In this document: positions 1-8,429 of the stretch, piece after piece
How the letters are laid out: each line of letters begins with the position of its first letter
How positions within the stretch are numbered: the stretch's first letter is position 1
DNA from: Paenibacillus oleatilyticus
GTDB taxonomy: Bacteria; Bacillota; Bacilli; Paenibacillales; NBRC-103111
Reading direction: 5' to 3'
Length of the DNA stretch: 64,000 bases
Assembly: GCF_018998565.1 (NCBI RefSeq)
Contig: NZ_JAHNZO010000006.1
Coordinates: 1-64,000 of the forward strand
Notes under the pieces: model-generated
What the model was told of the DNA's origin: nothing
Seen by the model: the letters and a program-made list of their open reading frames with translations, nothing else
Databases searched by the model: none
Made by a program: the position numbers and the translations under genes

Positions 1-1629
1 GCGCTCCAGCTCGCGCAGGCCCGCGAGCCGCGCGTCGAGCTCGGCGAGCTGCGCGCGCAGCGCCGCGAGGCGCGGCTGCAGGGCTGCCGCCAGCGCCGCG
101 ATCACTTCGTCGCTGATGGCATACGCCTCCCTGCGGTACAAGCTTTTCGCTTCCGCGGCAATCTGCTTCGAGTACGTCAACGTATACTCGTTTCCGAACA
201 CCGCAGCCTCGTTCACCTGACCGGCCAGCCATTGCGGCGTAAGTTCCACGTTGATCCGGTCGGCCGCCTCGGTAATGGCGCCGGCCGGCAGGCCGTGGCC
301 CTCCAGCTTCGCTTTGACTGTCTGCTGCACGTGTCTGGCCACCTGCGTCTCCACTTGCGACGCGAAATCCTTATGCAGCGCAGCAAGCCGCTGCTCCCGT
401 TCCGCCGCCGTCTTCGCGGCGGCGCCAAACCAGCCTACCTTGAAGCCGGGTCGGCGGCTTTCCAAATACGCGTGCGCGAGGTCCCGCGTCACGGCAGGGA
501 TGACGTTGGCGTTGTCCAACACCGCCGCCACGTCTTTGCGCACGGCTGCCTCCAGCTCCGCAGGCAGCGATTCGAGCCGCGCCAGCTCGGCGCGTGCCTC
601 CGCATACTCTGCCTGGACGGCGTCCAGATCTTCGCCGGAGGCAGCGAGCTGCTCTCGCAGCGCTTCCTTGGCCGGCTCGTTCCGCTCGGCCATCTTCTCG
701 GCGTGCGCCGCGGCAAGAGCCCGCGCCGACTTCTCGAGGCTGAGCCGCACGAGCGGCTGCCGCAGCTCGATCAACTGCCCGAGCAGCCCTTCCAGCTTGC
801 TCCACTCGCTGGACGGATGACTCGGCACTTTGACCGACGTGTAGACGATTCCGTCCGGCCGCACGCCCCAGCTGGCGAACGCTTCGCGGACGCCTTCCTG
901 ATATGCGGCGAACGAAAGCTCCTGCTCCCGGTGCTTATCAATCATGTTCACGATCAAATAGAGCGGCTTGCCCCACTCCGTCATTTTTTTCGCAAACGCC
1001 AAATTAATTTCCGACTGCACATGGTTATAATCCATCACGTAAAACACAACATCAGCCAAATGCAGCGCCGATTCCGTCGCCAACTGATGCGCATCGTCCG
1101 TCGAATCGATGCCCGGCGTATCCAGCAGCGCCGCATGCTCTCCCAGGAACGGGATCGGGTAACGGATTTCCACCGTTTCAATCGCTTCACCGTTACGGCA
1201 ATGCTCTGCCAACTCGTCCAACGGCACCGTTTCGGACCGCGGCTCGCCCATTCCTTGAGCCTGATCGCTTGCCTCATCGCTGCGGTAAATAACCCGTGCC
1301 CCGGCTTCCCCATTCACGATGCTCACAATGTTCGCGCTCGTCGGAATCGGACTCGACGGCAGCAGCATATGACCGCACAGCCGGTTGATCAGACTCGACT
1401 TCCCGGCCGAGAAGTGCCCGCAAAACGCCAAATAAAGCCGCTCGCTCTGCGCTTTCGCCAACAGCTGCCGCAGCTTCTTTCCGTGCTCTCCGTCCCCCGT
1501 TTGCTCTACCTTCGCCAGCAGCCCTTGAACGGCGGCAAGCATTTCATCCTGCGGAGCCCCGCCTTGCAGCCCCGTTTCGTTCCCTGTTTCTACAGACGTT
1601 GCTTCTGCTATAGTCAATTCGCTTTTCAT
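1..1629 (-). CDS. Dynamin-like GTPase, C-terminus cut by window edge
   Basis: Bacterial dynamin-like large GTPase; family members bind the inner face of the membrane and act in membrane fusion or repair. It reads leftward off the window, so 543 codons are seen and the C-terminus is missing. The ATG at 1629 follows AGGAGA. The P-loop GHFSAGKSS lies at residues 71-79, the G3 motif DTPG at 170-173 and NMID (G4) near 228-231, followed by long charged helical, probably coiled-coil, regions. The distal part (window 1-900) is much richer in GC than the GTPase domain. Family assignment is firm; the physiological role is inferred. Confidence 0.88.
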   Translation of the reverse strand, partial: MKSELTIAEATSVETGNETGLQGGAPQDEMLAAVQGLLAKVEQTGDGEHGKKLRQLLAKAQSERLYLAFCGHFSAGKSSLINRLCGHMLLPSSPIPTSANIVSIVNGEAGARVIYRSDEASDQAQGMGEPRSETVPLDELAEHCRNGEAIETVEIRYPIPFLGEHAALLDTPGIDSTDDAHQLATESALHLADVVFYVMDYNHVQSEINLAFAKKMTEWGKPLYLIVNMIDKHREQELSFAAYQEGVREAFASWGVRPDGIVYTSVKVPSHPSSEWSKLEGLLGQLIELRQPLVRLSLEKSARALAAAHAEKMAERNEPAKEALREQLAASGEDLDAVQAEYAEARAELARLESLPAELEAAVRKDVAAVLDNANVIPAVTRDLAHAYLESRRPGFKVGWFGAAAKTAAEREQRLAALHKDFASQVETQVARHVQQTVKAKLEGHGLPAGAITEAADRINVELTPQWLAGQVNEAAVFGNEYTLTYSKQIAAEAKSLYRREAYAISDEVIAALAAALQPRLAALRAQLAELDARLAGLRELER

Positions 1630-1701
1630 CGTTTCTCCTGCCCCTGTTCATCCTCTGTCTAAATCCAAGCGCTTGGTCGCCTATCTTTTTGTTTTCCGAA
1701 C

Positions 1702-1730
1702 AAAAAGAAAAAACCGAATCGCTTCGGTTT
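1702..1730 (-). terminator. Rho-independent terminator
   Basis: An 8-bp stem (AAACCGAA/TTCGGTTT) with a four-base loop, followed on the minus strand by a T-rich run. It lies at the stop codon of the 90-aa gene and separates it from the dynamin gene. Confidence 0.8.
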
Positions 1731-2003
1731 TTAGTGTACCATATTTTCCGTCTCCGGAATAAATATTTCGAAAACATCGCGATGCTGCAAAATCGTAATG
1801 TCTTTATCTTTCACTTTCATGACGACCACTTCCGGACGCTGCTTCATGCGGTTCAAATAATTTTCCGGTACGCTGCCCGACTCCGTTACGACGACGCCTT
1901 CAACCTGCTTCTCTTCGTTTTCCTGCAAAGGAGTCTCGAGCACCTTCTCGTAAATATCCGAAAACAGTTCAAAATCGCTGGTGTAAACCGATATGCATTT
2001 CAT
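1731..2003 (-). CDS. Small conserved-type protein, function unknown
   Basis: A 90-residue acidic soluble protein with no signal peptide or membrane segment. It starts MKCISVYTSDFELFSDIYEK and looks like a compact alpha/beta fold with alternating beta-strand and helix patterns. The ATG at 2003 is preceded by AGGATTAGAG, an acceptable ribosome binding site. It sits 28 nt downstream of nth and ends in its own terminator, so it may be the last gene of an nth transcript. I do not recognise the family, and no catalytic motif is visible. Confidence 0.6.
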   Translation of the reverse strand: MKCISVYTSDFELFSDIYEKVLETPLQENEEKQVEGVVVTESGSVPENYLNRMKQRPEVVVMKVKDKDITILQHRDVFEIFIPETENMVH

Positions 2004-2031
2004 CTCTAATCCTATCCTTTCGTATTACGCT

Positions 2032-2739
2032 TTACGCTTCTTTAGTTTTTGCAGCTTTGACAGCTGCTTTCGCTTTTGGTATAGGCTTCCTATTCGAGTT
2101 CGATTTCATTCGTTTTTTACCTTCCCGGCAAAGATCGATCAGCGGGCAAACCTCGCATTTGGGGTTTTGCGCTTTACAGTGATAGCGTCCGAAAAAAATA
2201 AGCCGATGATGCGTCTGCGTCCATTCTTCGCGCGGCACCCGTTTCATCAGCTTTTTTTCCACTTCGAGCACCGAATCGTTAACCCCGGCAAGCCCGAGCC
2301 GTTTGGATACCCGTTCCACATGCGTATCGACGGCTATCGCAGGAACATCGAAAGCATTGGAAACAACGACGTTCGCCGTTTTTCGTCCGACGCCCGGCAA
2401 TTCCACCAGCTTCTCGTGTTCACGGGGTACTTCCCCGTTATACTTGTCCAAAAGCATTGCGCACAAAGCCTGAATATTTTTGGCTTTGTTCCGGAACAAA
2501 CCGATCCGCCGAATATCCTGCTCCAGCTCTTCGAGCGGCACGGCCAAATAGTCTTCCGGCCTCTTGTACTTCTGAAACAACGTGGCGGTTACTTTGTTAA
2601 CCGTCTCGTCCGTACATTGGGCCGACAACAGGACGGCGATCGTCAGCTCGAACGCATTCGAGTGGTTTAGCTCGCAATGGGCATCCGGGAACATATCGGC
2701 AATCGTATCCAGTATGGTTCTCGCTTGCGTCTGATTCAT
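2032..2739 (-). CDS. nth: Endonuclease III (DNA glycosylase/AP lyase)
   Basis: Base-excision repair enzyme that removes oxidised pyrimidines and cuts at abasic sites. The helix-hairpin-helix LPGVGRKTANVV contains the catalytic lysine, and the catalytic aspartate follows in AVDTHVERVS. The C-terminal [4Fe-4S] loop has the expected C-x6-C-x2-C-x5-C spacing (CKAQNPKCEVCPLIDLC). At 235 residues it is about 20 longer than usual because of a Lys/Ala-rich tail (IPKAKAAVKAAKTKEA), which may be disordered. In B. subtilis nth lies near dnaD and ypmB; here dnaD and asnS are absent and an SLH gene lies upstream. Confidence 0.96.
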   Translation of the reverse strand: MNQTQARTILDTIADMFPDAHCELNHSNAFELTIAVLLSAQCTDETVNKVTATLFQKYKRPEDYLAVPLEELEQDIRRIGLFRNKAKNIQALCAMLLDKYNGEVPREHEKLVELPGVGRKTANVVVSNAFDVPAIAVDTHVERVSKRLGLAGVNDSVLEVEKKLMKRVPREEWTQTHHRLIFFGRYHCKAQNPKCEVCPLIDLCREGKKRMKSNSNRKPIPKAKAAVKAAKTKEA

Positions 2740-2832
2740 GCTCCCTGTCCTTTCTTTCGCCTGTTTCTTACAGTTTACCGAAACACAGCAGTCGAATCAA
2801 TGACTAATGCCGACAAAATGCGAACTTTTTAC

Positions 2833-2879
2833 GAAAAAACCGCCTATGCAGCAAGAAGTTCTCACTACACAGACGGCTC
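2833..2879 (-). terminator. Strong terminator after SLH gene
   Basis: On the minus strand about 20 consecutive bases on each side pair (with several G-U pairs) around a very small loop, followed by six T. It sits 30 nt beyond the SLH gene stop and isolates it from nth. Confidence 0.85.
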
Positions 2880-2908
2880 AAACCGGATAAAAGTTTCAAA
2901 TAAACCAA

Positions 2909-5662
2909 TTAGGGCTTTTCAATTTCGAAAATTTTATCGTCGATCACGTAAACCATAACTTCTTCGTTCTCCATAAACGTGCTTGGGGCCACCGTTTGGG
3001 TGCCTTTGTGCAAGTACGCTTTGGCGAATAAATTGTACGATGTTTTATCGTTATTCGCCGTCGGCTTCAGAAGCAACTGATTCAGCACCGTATCGTAAGA
3101 GGATACCGTCCGTTTCGTTGCCGTCGCCACTTGAATGATCGCCTTATCGTTCGCGTCCCGGATAATTTCCACCCGGTCATTTTGCTTGATCGTATTCAAC
3201 GCGGCGGACGTATTGGCATTCTGTCTGATTGTGAACTGCTGGCCGACCGTGATTACCTGGATGTTCCCTTGGAAGTCCTGAACGGTCAGCGTGCCTGCCG
3301 CTACGTCCACATTCGTTACTTTGCCGCGCACCGAATTAAGCAATTGAAGATTGTCGAGCTTGGTACCGCTAAAGCTGGCTTTGACGTACTCGTCGATCAA
3401 AATATCCGAAAAGGCATGGGATTGCTTGCCCGGGTTAATGATTTGATCGTTGTTCTCCACTTTGAACGTCAGCTGCGAACCCGTCTCGTCCTTCGCGGTG
3501 ACTTGGTTCGTGCTGGAGTTAGTGACCAGTACTTTGTATACGCCCGTTTTCTTGGCCATCAGGTTCGTTACGAAATCCTGCCCGGGAGTCAAAGTCAAAC
3601 GGATCGCATCGCCGACTTTCAAGTCCGAAATGGTGCCGTTCGTTTTATTAAACATTTCCACTGGCGCGCCATAATTGACTTTGAACGTTAAGTTCTGCCC
3701 TCCGGCGGTACGAATAGTCAAGTCGTTTGTAATATTGCTCGTATTGATTTGAGCGATCGTGCCTTCCACATTCATTGTCGATTCGATCTGCACGATTTTA
3801 TCTTTGGACACTTTCAAGTCCACTCTTTTCTTGTCGTTGCCGTTGCCTATGAATGTGCTCTGGAAGTTGGATTGCTGTATCGGACCACCCATAAAGCGGA
3901 TGATCGTATTATCCGTTAACCGGTAAGCGCCTACTCCGTCGCTCTCGGTGCTGATCATCACAGCTTTAGAATTGGCGTCATAGCTAAGAATCGTAGCGTA
4001 TACGAACTGCTTGACCGAGCGGCTGGTAACGGAAACTTTGACGATTTTATCGTTTACCAAATCCATCTTCAGTTGGTCTCCGGATTCGATGTCGAACAAG
4101 CTTGGATTCGTCAACCCTTCAATCGTTATAATCGCATTGTCAGCGATATGATAGGCTCCGAGCGAGCCGCCTGCTTTATTAATGGTCAAGATCCGTTTGT
4201 CGCTGCTTAAGCTCGCCATCGTTCCTTCGACGGATTGGCTAAAATCGGCCGGCTTCTTCACGGAAACGACTTGAAGCTCGTTCGCTTTCACCTCATAGCT
4301 GACCGCGTCGCCGACGCGCAGCTTCGAGAGATCGGCCGTCGAGCCGTCTTGCAGCTTCACGACTGTACGCGTAGTGAGCGTGAACGATTCGTTCTGCCCG
4401 GTCCCCTGCTCCAAGAAAGTCACTTGGTTTTGTTCTTTATTCAGAGTGAGTACCGTACCTTCGGACGTTTTGCTGACCGGCGTCTGCTTAAGTACGATTT
4501 GCGAGATTTTCGATTCTTTCAGCAGCGTGTTCTTCTTCAATTCGACGATGCTTCCCGGCGTCAAAGAGCTCAAGCTCAGGCCGCGGCCGTCTTTATCCGT
4601 CACTGTGACGGTCGGGAACAAATCGTAAAGCTCGTTCTTTCCGTTTCGCTGAATCGAGGCCATCATCCGGTCGGTGAATATTTCCGCCAGCGTTCCTTCG
4701 TAGGTTTCCATCTTTTGTTGATCGTTGGTGAGTTCTATGTACAGTGCCGCGCCTTGATTCTGCACCAGATACACTTCGTTCGTCAGCTTGATGTTGGACA
4801 GCGAAATCCGGCTGTCGTCTTTGCCGCTATAGAGGGCCGTATCGGAAGACAGCGTATATTCTGTCGTTTGCCCATTGGCATTCAGCACGCTGATTTTGCG
4901 GTCCGTTATCTCCATCACATATCCGGTAACGACCCGGGAGGAGCGGGAGGTCGCTTCTTTATCCGCGCGGCTTAGGAACGTCGCCATTTGAGCGCGGGTA
5001 ACTTTATCCTTCGGCTTGAAGCTGTTGTCCTCAAAGCCTTGTACGATCTTGAGCGACACCGCTGCATTGATATAACCGGCTGCCCACGACGAAAAATCCT
5101 TGCTGTCCGTAAATGAAGAGGAGGATTGCGTCTGCTGATTGGCCAGCTCTTGTTTGCCGATGGCACGGATGACCAGTTTGGCCACCCATTCGCGGGATGC
5201 TTCCTTAGATCCCCAAGCCGTTTTGGCGTTCGTGCCGTCTGCCGTTTCCTCTTGAATATTAATTAAGCCGCGATCGATCGCATAGGCGACATACGGCTTG
5301 AAGAAATTGTCCACACTGAAAGGCAGCGCCGTTCCCGCCTTGCTTTTCGTTACCTCCGATTCAAGGCCCATAAACCGCAGTGCCATAACGATGACTTCCT
5401 GCTGGGATACGGAGTGTTCCGGACGATACTCCCCTTTTTCATATCCTTCAATTACCCCGAGAGAAGCCAGCTTGGTGACATGCTTGATCGCCCAGTGCTG
5501 GTCCCCGACGTCGGTAAAGCGCTGCGAGTTTACGGAGCTTCCCGTCGAAATGTTGCTTTTGGTTTCGGCCGCGGCGGCAAAGGCCGGGCTTCCGAACGCC
5601 AGCGACAGCGCCAAAACGGCTGCCGCCAGTCTGCGTGCTTGTCTGGAATTGATGCTTTTCAT
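2909..5662 (-). CDS. S-layer homology domain surface protein with ~77-aa repeats
   Basis: Secreted cell-surface protein of 917 residues. I chose the ATG at 5662 because GAGGAGC stands 7 nt upstream and it puts a typical signal peptide (cleavage near AFAAAA, residue 30) at the N-terminus; an upstream in-frame start at 5698 would add 12 residues. Three SLH domains (about residues 49-95, 114-170 and 184-232) should anchor it to pyruvylated secondary wall polymer. The rest consists of about nine beta-rich repeats 70-79 residues apart, starting near 245, 321, 400, 478, 554, 632, 708, 778 and 852, with openings such as VEGT or VTGYV. Ligand or enzymatic role unknown. A strong terminator follows. 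Confidence 0.9.
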   Translation of the reverse strand: MKSINSRQARRLAAAVLALSLAFGSPAFAAAAETKSNISTGSSVNSQRFTDVGDQHWAIKHVTKLASLGVIEGYEKGEYRPEHSVSQQEVIVMALRFMGLESEVTKSKAGTALPFSVDNFFKPYVAYAIDRGLINIQEETADGTNAKTAWGSKEASREWVAKLVIRAIGKQELANQQTQSSSSFTDSKDFSSWAAGYINAAVSLKIVQGFEDNSFKPKDKVTRAQMATFLSRADKEATSRSSRVVTGYVMEITDRKISVLNANGQTTEYTLSSDTALYSGKDDSRISLSNIKLTNEVYLVQNQGAALYIELTNDQQKMETYEGTLAEIFTDRMMASIQRNGKNELYDLFPTVTVTDKDGRGLSLSSLTPGSIVELKKNTLLKESKISQIVLKQTPVSKTSEGTVLTLNKEQNQVTFLEQGTGQNESFTLTTRTVVKLQDGSTADLSKLRVGDAVSYEVKANELQVVSVKKPADFSQSVEGTMASLSSDKRILTINKAGGSLGAYHIADNAIITIEGLTNPSLFDIESGDQLKMDLVNDKIVKVSVTSRSVKQFVYATILSYDANSKAVMISTESDGVGAYRLTDNTIIRFMGGPIQQSNFQSTFIGNGNDKKRVDLKVSKDKIVQIESTMNVEGTIAQINTSNITNDLTIRTAGGQNLTFKVNYGAPVEMFNKTNGTISDLKVGDAIRLTLTPGQDFVTNLMAKKTGVYKVLVTNSSTNQVTAKDETGSQLTFKVENNDQIINPGKQSHAFSDILIDEYVKASFSGTKLDNLQLLNSVRGKVTNVDVAAGTLTVQDFQGNIQVITVGQQFTIRQNANTSAALNTIKQNDRVEIIRDANDKAIIQVATATKRTVSSYDTVLNQLLLKPTANNDKTSYNLFAKAYLHKGTQTVAPSTFMENEEVMVYVIDDKIFEIEKP

Positions 5663-5706
5663 GAAATAGCTCCTCTCGATCGACTTCTGTTCGTTCATGA
5701 TGTACG

Positions 5707-6315
5707 TTAACTTTGGCTGCGTTTGATCGGATGCGGCAAATCCATATGTCCCATCAGGCTCTCGACCTGCTTTCCGTCAACCAGCACTTCGATGGATTTG
5801 ACTTCGGAAAACTGGAACATCGTCTTTTGCAGCGCATCCAGCAGCATTTCTTCCCCGCCGGAGCCCAGCTTTCCATCATCCGCAATGGATACGTCAAGGT
5901 TCAACTGGCCGTCTTTCAACGCGACGCTTTTGTACGTAAACCCTTTGAATAATGGAATCGTATTGTCGTCAGGGCTTTTCTTCAACTGGTTAAGCACGGC
6001 CAAATATTTGTCCTGATCCTGCTTGATACTAATCGTCACATCTTTTGGAATCAGTTTCTCAAGCTGGGCATCGCTGTAATACGCTTTGATCTTTAGCTCT
6101 TTCTTTTCCGGGTCCGACTTCGGAGCGGACGTCTCCGACGGAGTCGTTGGAGTCAGAGTTTTGTCTCCGCCAGTCTCGGGCTGCGCAGTTTGTCCGCTCT
6201 TGGAGGGCGGTGTTTCTGCGGTGCCTTGTAACGGCGCTTTGCTTGTTCCGCAGCCTGCCAGCAGCAGAGCCGCGATTGCCGCAGCAGCCATTCCTTTTTG
6301 CCATGTCTTGTGCAT
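5707..6315 (-). CDS. GerMN-domain lipoprotein
   Basis: Membrane-anchored lipoprotein of about 202 residues. The N-terminus MHKTWQKG is followed by a hydrophobic stretch and the lipobox LLAGC. A Thr/Ser/Pro-rich linker follows, then a GerMN (spore germination GerM-like) domain of about 130 residues, with the typical run from LEKLIPKDVTISIK to SIEVLVDGKQVESL. The ATG at 6315 has GGAG nine nt upstream; a TTG start at 6324 is possible but less likely. It lies 13 nt after the amidase gene, so the two are co-transcribed, consistent with a role in peptidoglycan or spore-wall processes. Function inferred from the domain only. Confidence 0.85.
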   Translation of the reverse strand: MHKTWQKGMAAAAIAALLLAGCGTSKAPLQGTAETPPSKSGQTAQPETGGDKTLTPTTPSETSAPKSDPEKKELKIKAYYSDAQLEKLIPKDVTISIKQDQDKYLAVLNQLKKSPDDNTIPLFKGFTYKSVALKDGQLNLDVSIADDGKLGSGGEEMLLDALQKTMFQFSEVKSIEVLVDGKQVESLMGHMDLPHPIKRSQS

Positions 6316-6328
6316 CGTCACCAACTCC

Positions 6329-8212
6329 TTACTCGAGATTCAACTGCTTCTTGATCGCAGTCACGATGGATGCGGCGACCTTGCTTTGAAAAGCATCCTG
6401 ATACATCAGTTCCTCTTCCGCTCGATTCGTCAAGAAGCCGATCTCCAGCAGTACGGCCGGCATCGTTGAGTTCCTAATGACAACAAAACGTTCCTGCTTC
6501 AATTTGCGGTCCGGAAAACCGGTAGCCTCGACCAGATACCTATGCATCAGCTTGGCAAAATCGAGACTTTGCTCCGTCCAATAATACGTTTCAGTCCCGC
6601 CGACGGTTTCTTTTCCTGCGGAATTGGCATGAATCGAGACGAATAAATCGGCGTCGGCGTTATTCGCAAGGTTCGGGCGCTCTTCCAGTTCGATGAACGT
6701 ATCGTCCGAGCGGGTCATCGTCACTTCGATCTTCGGTTCTTTCTCCAGCAGTGCCGCCACCTTCTGGCCGAGCGAGAGAACGAAATCTTTCTCGTGCCGC
6801 TTATTCAGCGAGCTGGCGCCGTTATCCTTGCCGCCATGTCCGGGGTCGATGAAGACCCGGTAGCGGGTTTTACCGAAAGATATTTTCCCGGTAATTTCCC
6901 CGTTTTGCTGCACGGAGGCTAAGCGAAGCTCCCCCTTTTGCGGCAAATCTAATACCATTCTAACGATAGACGCCTCTTTTGAAAATAGCGAATAACGAAT
7001 TTGTGTGACAAATTCGCTCTTATCCGGCAAAGTTCCTTCGCCTTGCGGATTGAGCTTGGCCATAAGCGCCGGGTCAAGCTGCGCATTGGGCAAGTCCATG
7101 ACGATCCGGTCCGGATTGGCCAAACGGAATATACTCGGCTTTCTGGCGCAATCCGACGTTTTGATGGTCAACGTGTCGCCTTGCAGCGAAATCGACTGTA
7201 CGGTAACCAAGCCGTTCGCCGCACTTTTGTCGCCTGCCGTTTCCGGTTTGCCCGTAGCCGGCGGTTGCGTCCCGCCCATTTTCTGTTGGGCATCGCCTCC
7301 CGGCTGTCCCGTTCCGTTTGCCGCCCCTTGCACAGCTCCGTTTGAGGCTTGAGCACTGCCGGTCACCGTTTGCGCAGCACCGTTCGCCGGCTGATTTCCT
7401 CCAGCAGCCGTTTGCGTGCCACCGGTCGCTGCCTGTTGACTTCCTGCGGCCGCTGTTGCACCGCCGCTAGTCGATTGCATGCCCCCGGCCGCGGGGACGC
7501 AAGCCAGCAACGGCCCGGAACCGCCTTTCGCCGGCGATGTCCCTCCCGCTGGCGTGGTTCCTCCAGGCAACGGCGAAGTACCGTTGTCCTTCCCAGCTTT
7601 CTTTTCGCTGTCCGGCTTATCCCCTGCTTTTACCGTATTGTCCGGATCGAACGAGGAAGCGGGCTTGCCGTCAGCCGGTACGCTGGGTTCTTTTACGCCC
7701 GGCTTGTCCGTTTTTGAAGGAGCCTTATCGTCTTTACTCTTTTCCGGCGTTGACAAAATAACCGACTGGGTGGGTTCCTCCCATGATACTTTTACCCCTA
7801 ACTGCTCGCTTACGAATCGTACGGGCAGCATCGTATTGCCCTCGATGATTGTGGGCGCCGCCTCAAGCTGAAACGATTTTCCGCCTGCCGTTGCGTTCTT
7901 TTTGTCAATAAACAGCTGGATATTGGTTTCGTCTTTAACTACCGTAACCTTTCGCTGCTTCTCGTCCCAGGCAACCTTGGAGCCGAGCTCTTCCGCAATG
8001 ATACGAACGGGCACGATGACATTCCCGTCCACGTTGCGCGGAGCGACTTCCGGCGCGAGTTTTTTCCCGTTTAAAACTAACTGAATTGGCGGCGCGGGCG
8101 GCTTTGACGACTTCGGCGTAGATGACTTGGACGGAGCAGCCGCCGAGCCTACGGCCGGCAGCAACAGGAGCGACGCGATCGACAGGGTGAACCAAGCCGT
8201 TAAAAATTTCAT
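6329..8212 (-). CDS. N-acetylmuramoyl-L-alanine amidase with copper-amine-oxidase-type N-domain
   Basis: Secreted zinc amidase of 627 residues that cleaves the lactyl-peptide bond of peptidoglycan. Order: signal peptide; copper-amine-oxidase-like N-terminal domain (two copies of the VPVRxxxExLG type motif, residues about 45-155); a long Gly/Thr/Gln/Ala-rich low-complexity linker; an AMIN-like beta domain; and a C-terminal Amidase_3 domain. Zinc and catalytic residues are visible in DPGHGG, KRHEKD, SIHAN and LLEIGFLTN. The ATG at 8212 follows GAGGTG; the track start at 8224 is a TTG without a better site. Co-transcribed with the GerMN lipoprotein. Confidence 0.93.
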   Translation of the reverse strand: MKFLTAWFTLSIASLLLLPAVGSAAAPSKSSTPKSSKPPAPPIQLVLNGKKLAPEVAPRNVDGNVIVPVRIIAEELGSKVAWDEKQRKVTVVKDETNIQLFIDKKNATAGGKSFQLEAAPTIIEGNTMLPVRFVSEQLGVKVSWEEPTQSVILSTPEKSKDDKAPSKTDKPGVKEPSVPADGKPASSFDPDNTVKAGDKPDSEKKAGKDNGTSPLPGGTTPAGGTSPAKGGSGPLLACVPAAGGMQSTSGGATAAAGSQQAATGGTQTAAGGNQPANGAAQTVTGSAQASNGAVQGAANGTGQPGGDAQQKMGGTQPPATGKPETAGDKSAANGLVTVQSISLQGDTLTIKTSDCARKPSIFRLANPDRIVMDLPNAQLDPALMAKLNPQGEGTLPDKSEFVTQIRYSLFSKEASIVRMVLDLPQKGELRLASVQQNGEITGKISFGKTRYRVFIDPGHGGKDNGASSLNKRHEKDFVLSLGQKVAALLEKEPKIEVTMTRSDDTFIELEERPNLANNADADLFVSIHANSAGKETVGGTETYYWTEQSLDFAKLMHRYLVEATGFPDRKLKQERFVVIRNSTMPAVLLEIGFLTNRAEEELMYQDAFQSKVAASIVTAIKKQLNLE

Positions 8213-8383
8213 TTTGCACCTCAAAATCTTGTAATTTTTTTGCTTTATGTAGAAAGCTGGAAGCGATTGCGACTCCCAGCCGACAAAAAGAATACCGTGG
8301 CGAAAACTACCAATATATTAGACTAAATTCTATCAAAAAAGTTGCACGTTCGGCAAATTTCGTAGAATTCGCGAGGAAATACG

Positions 8384-8410
8384 AAAAAACCGAAGGCTTT
8401 TCGCCTTCGG
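8384..8410 (-). terminator. Terminator of FtsH-like operon
   Basis: Stem CCGAAGGC/GCCTTCGG with a five-base loop and six T on the minus strand, 20 nt past the FtsH-like stop codon. Confidence 0.85.
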
Positions 8411-8429
8411 CTTCGGTTCTCGATGATTT

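Noticed and set aside
232-1662. Long plus-strand open frame of 476 codons
   Set aside because: Antisense to the dynamin-like gene, whose protein has clear GTPase motifs; the plus frame is Arg/Leu/Pro/Gln-rich with no recognisable family, typical of GC-rich shadow frames.
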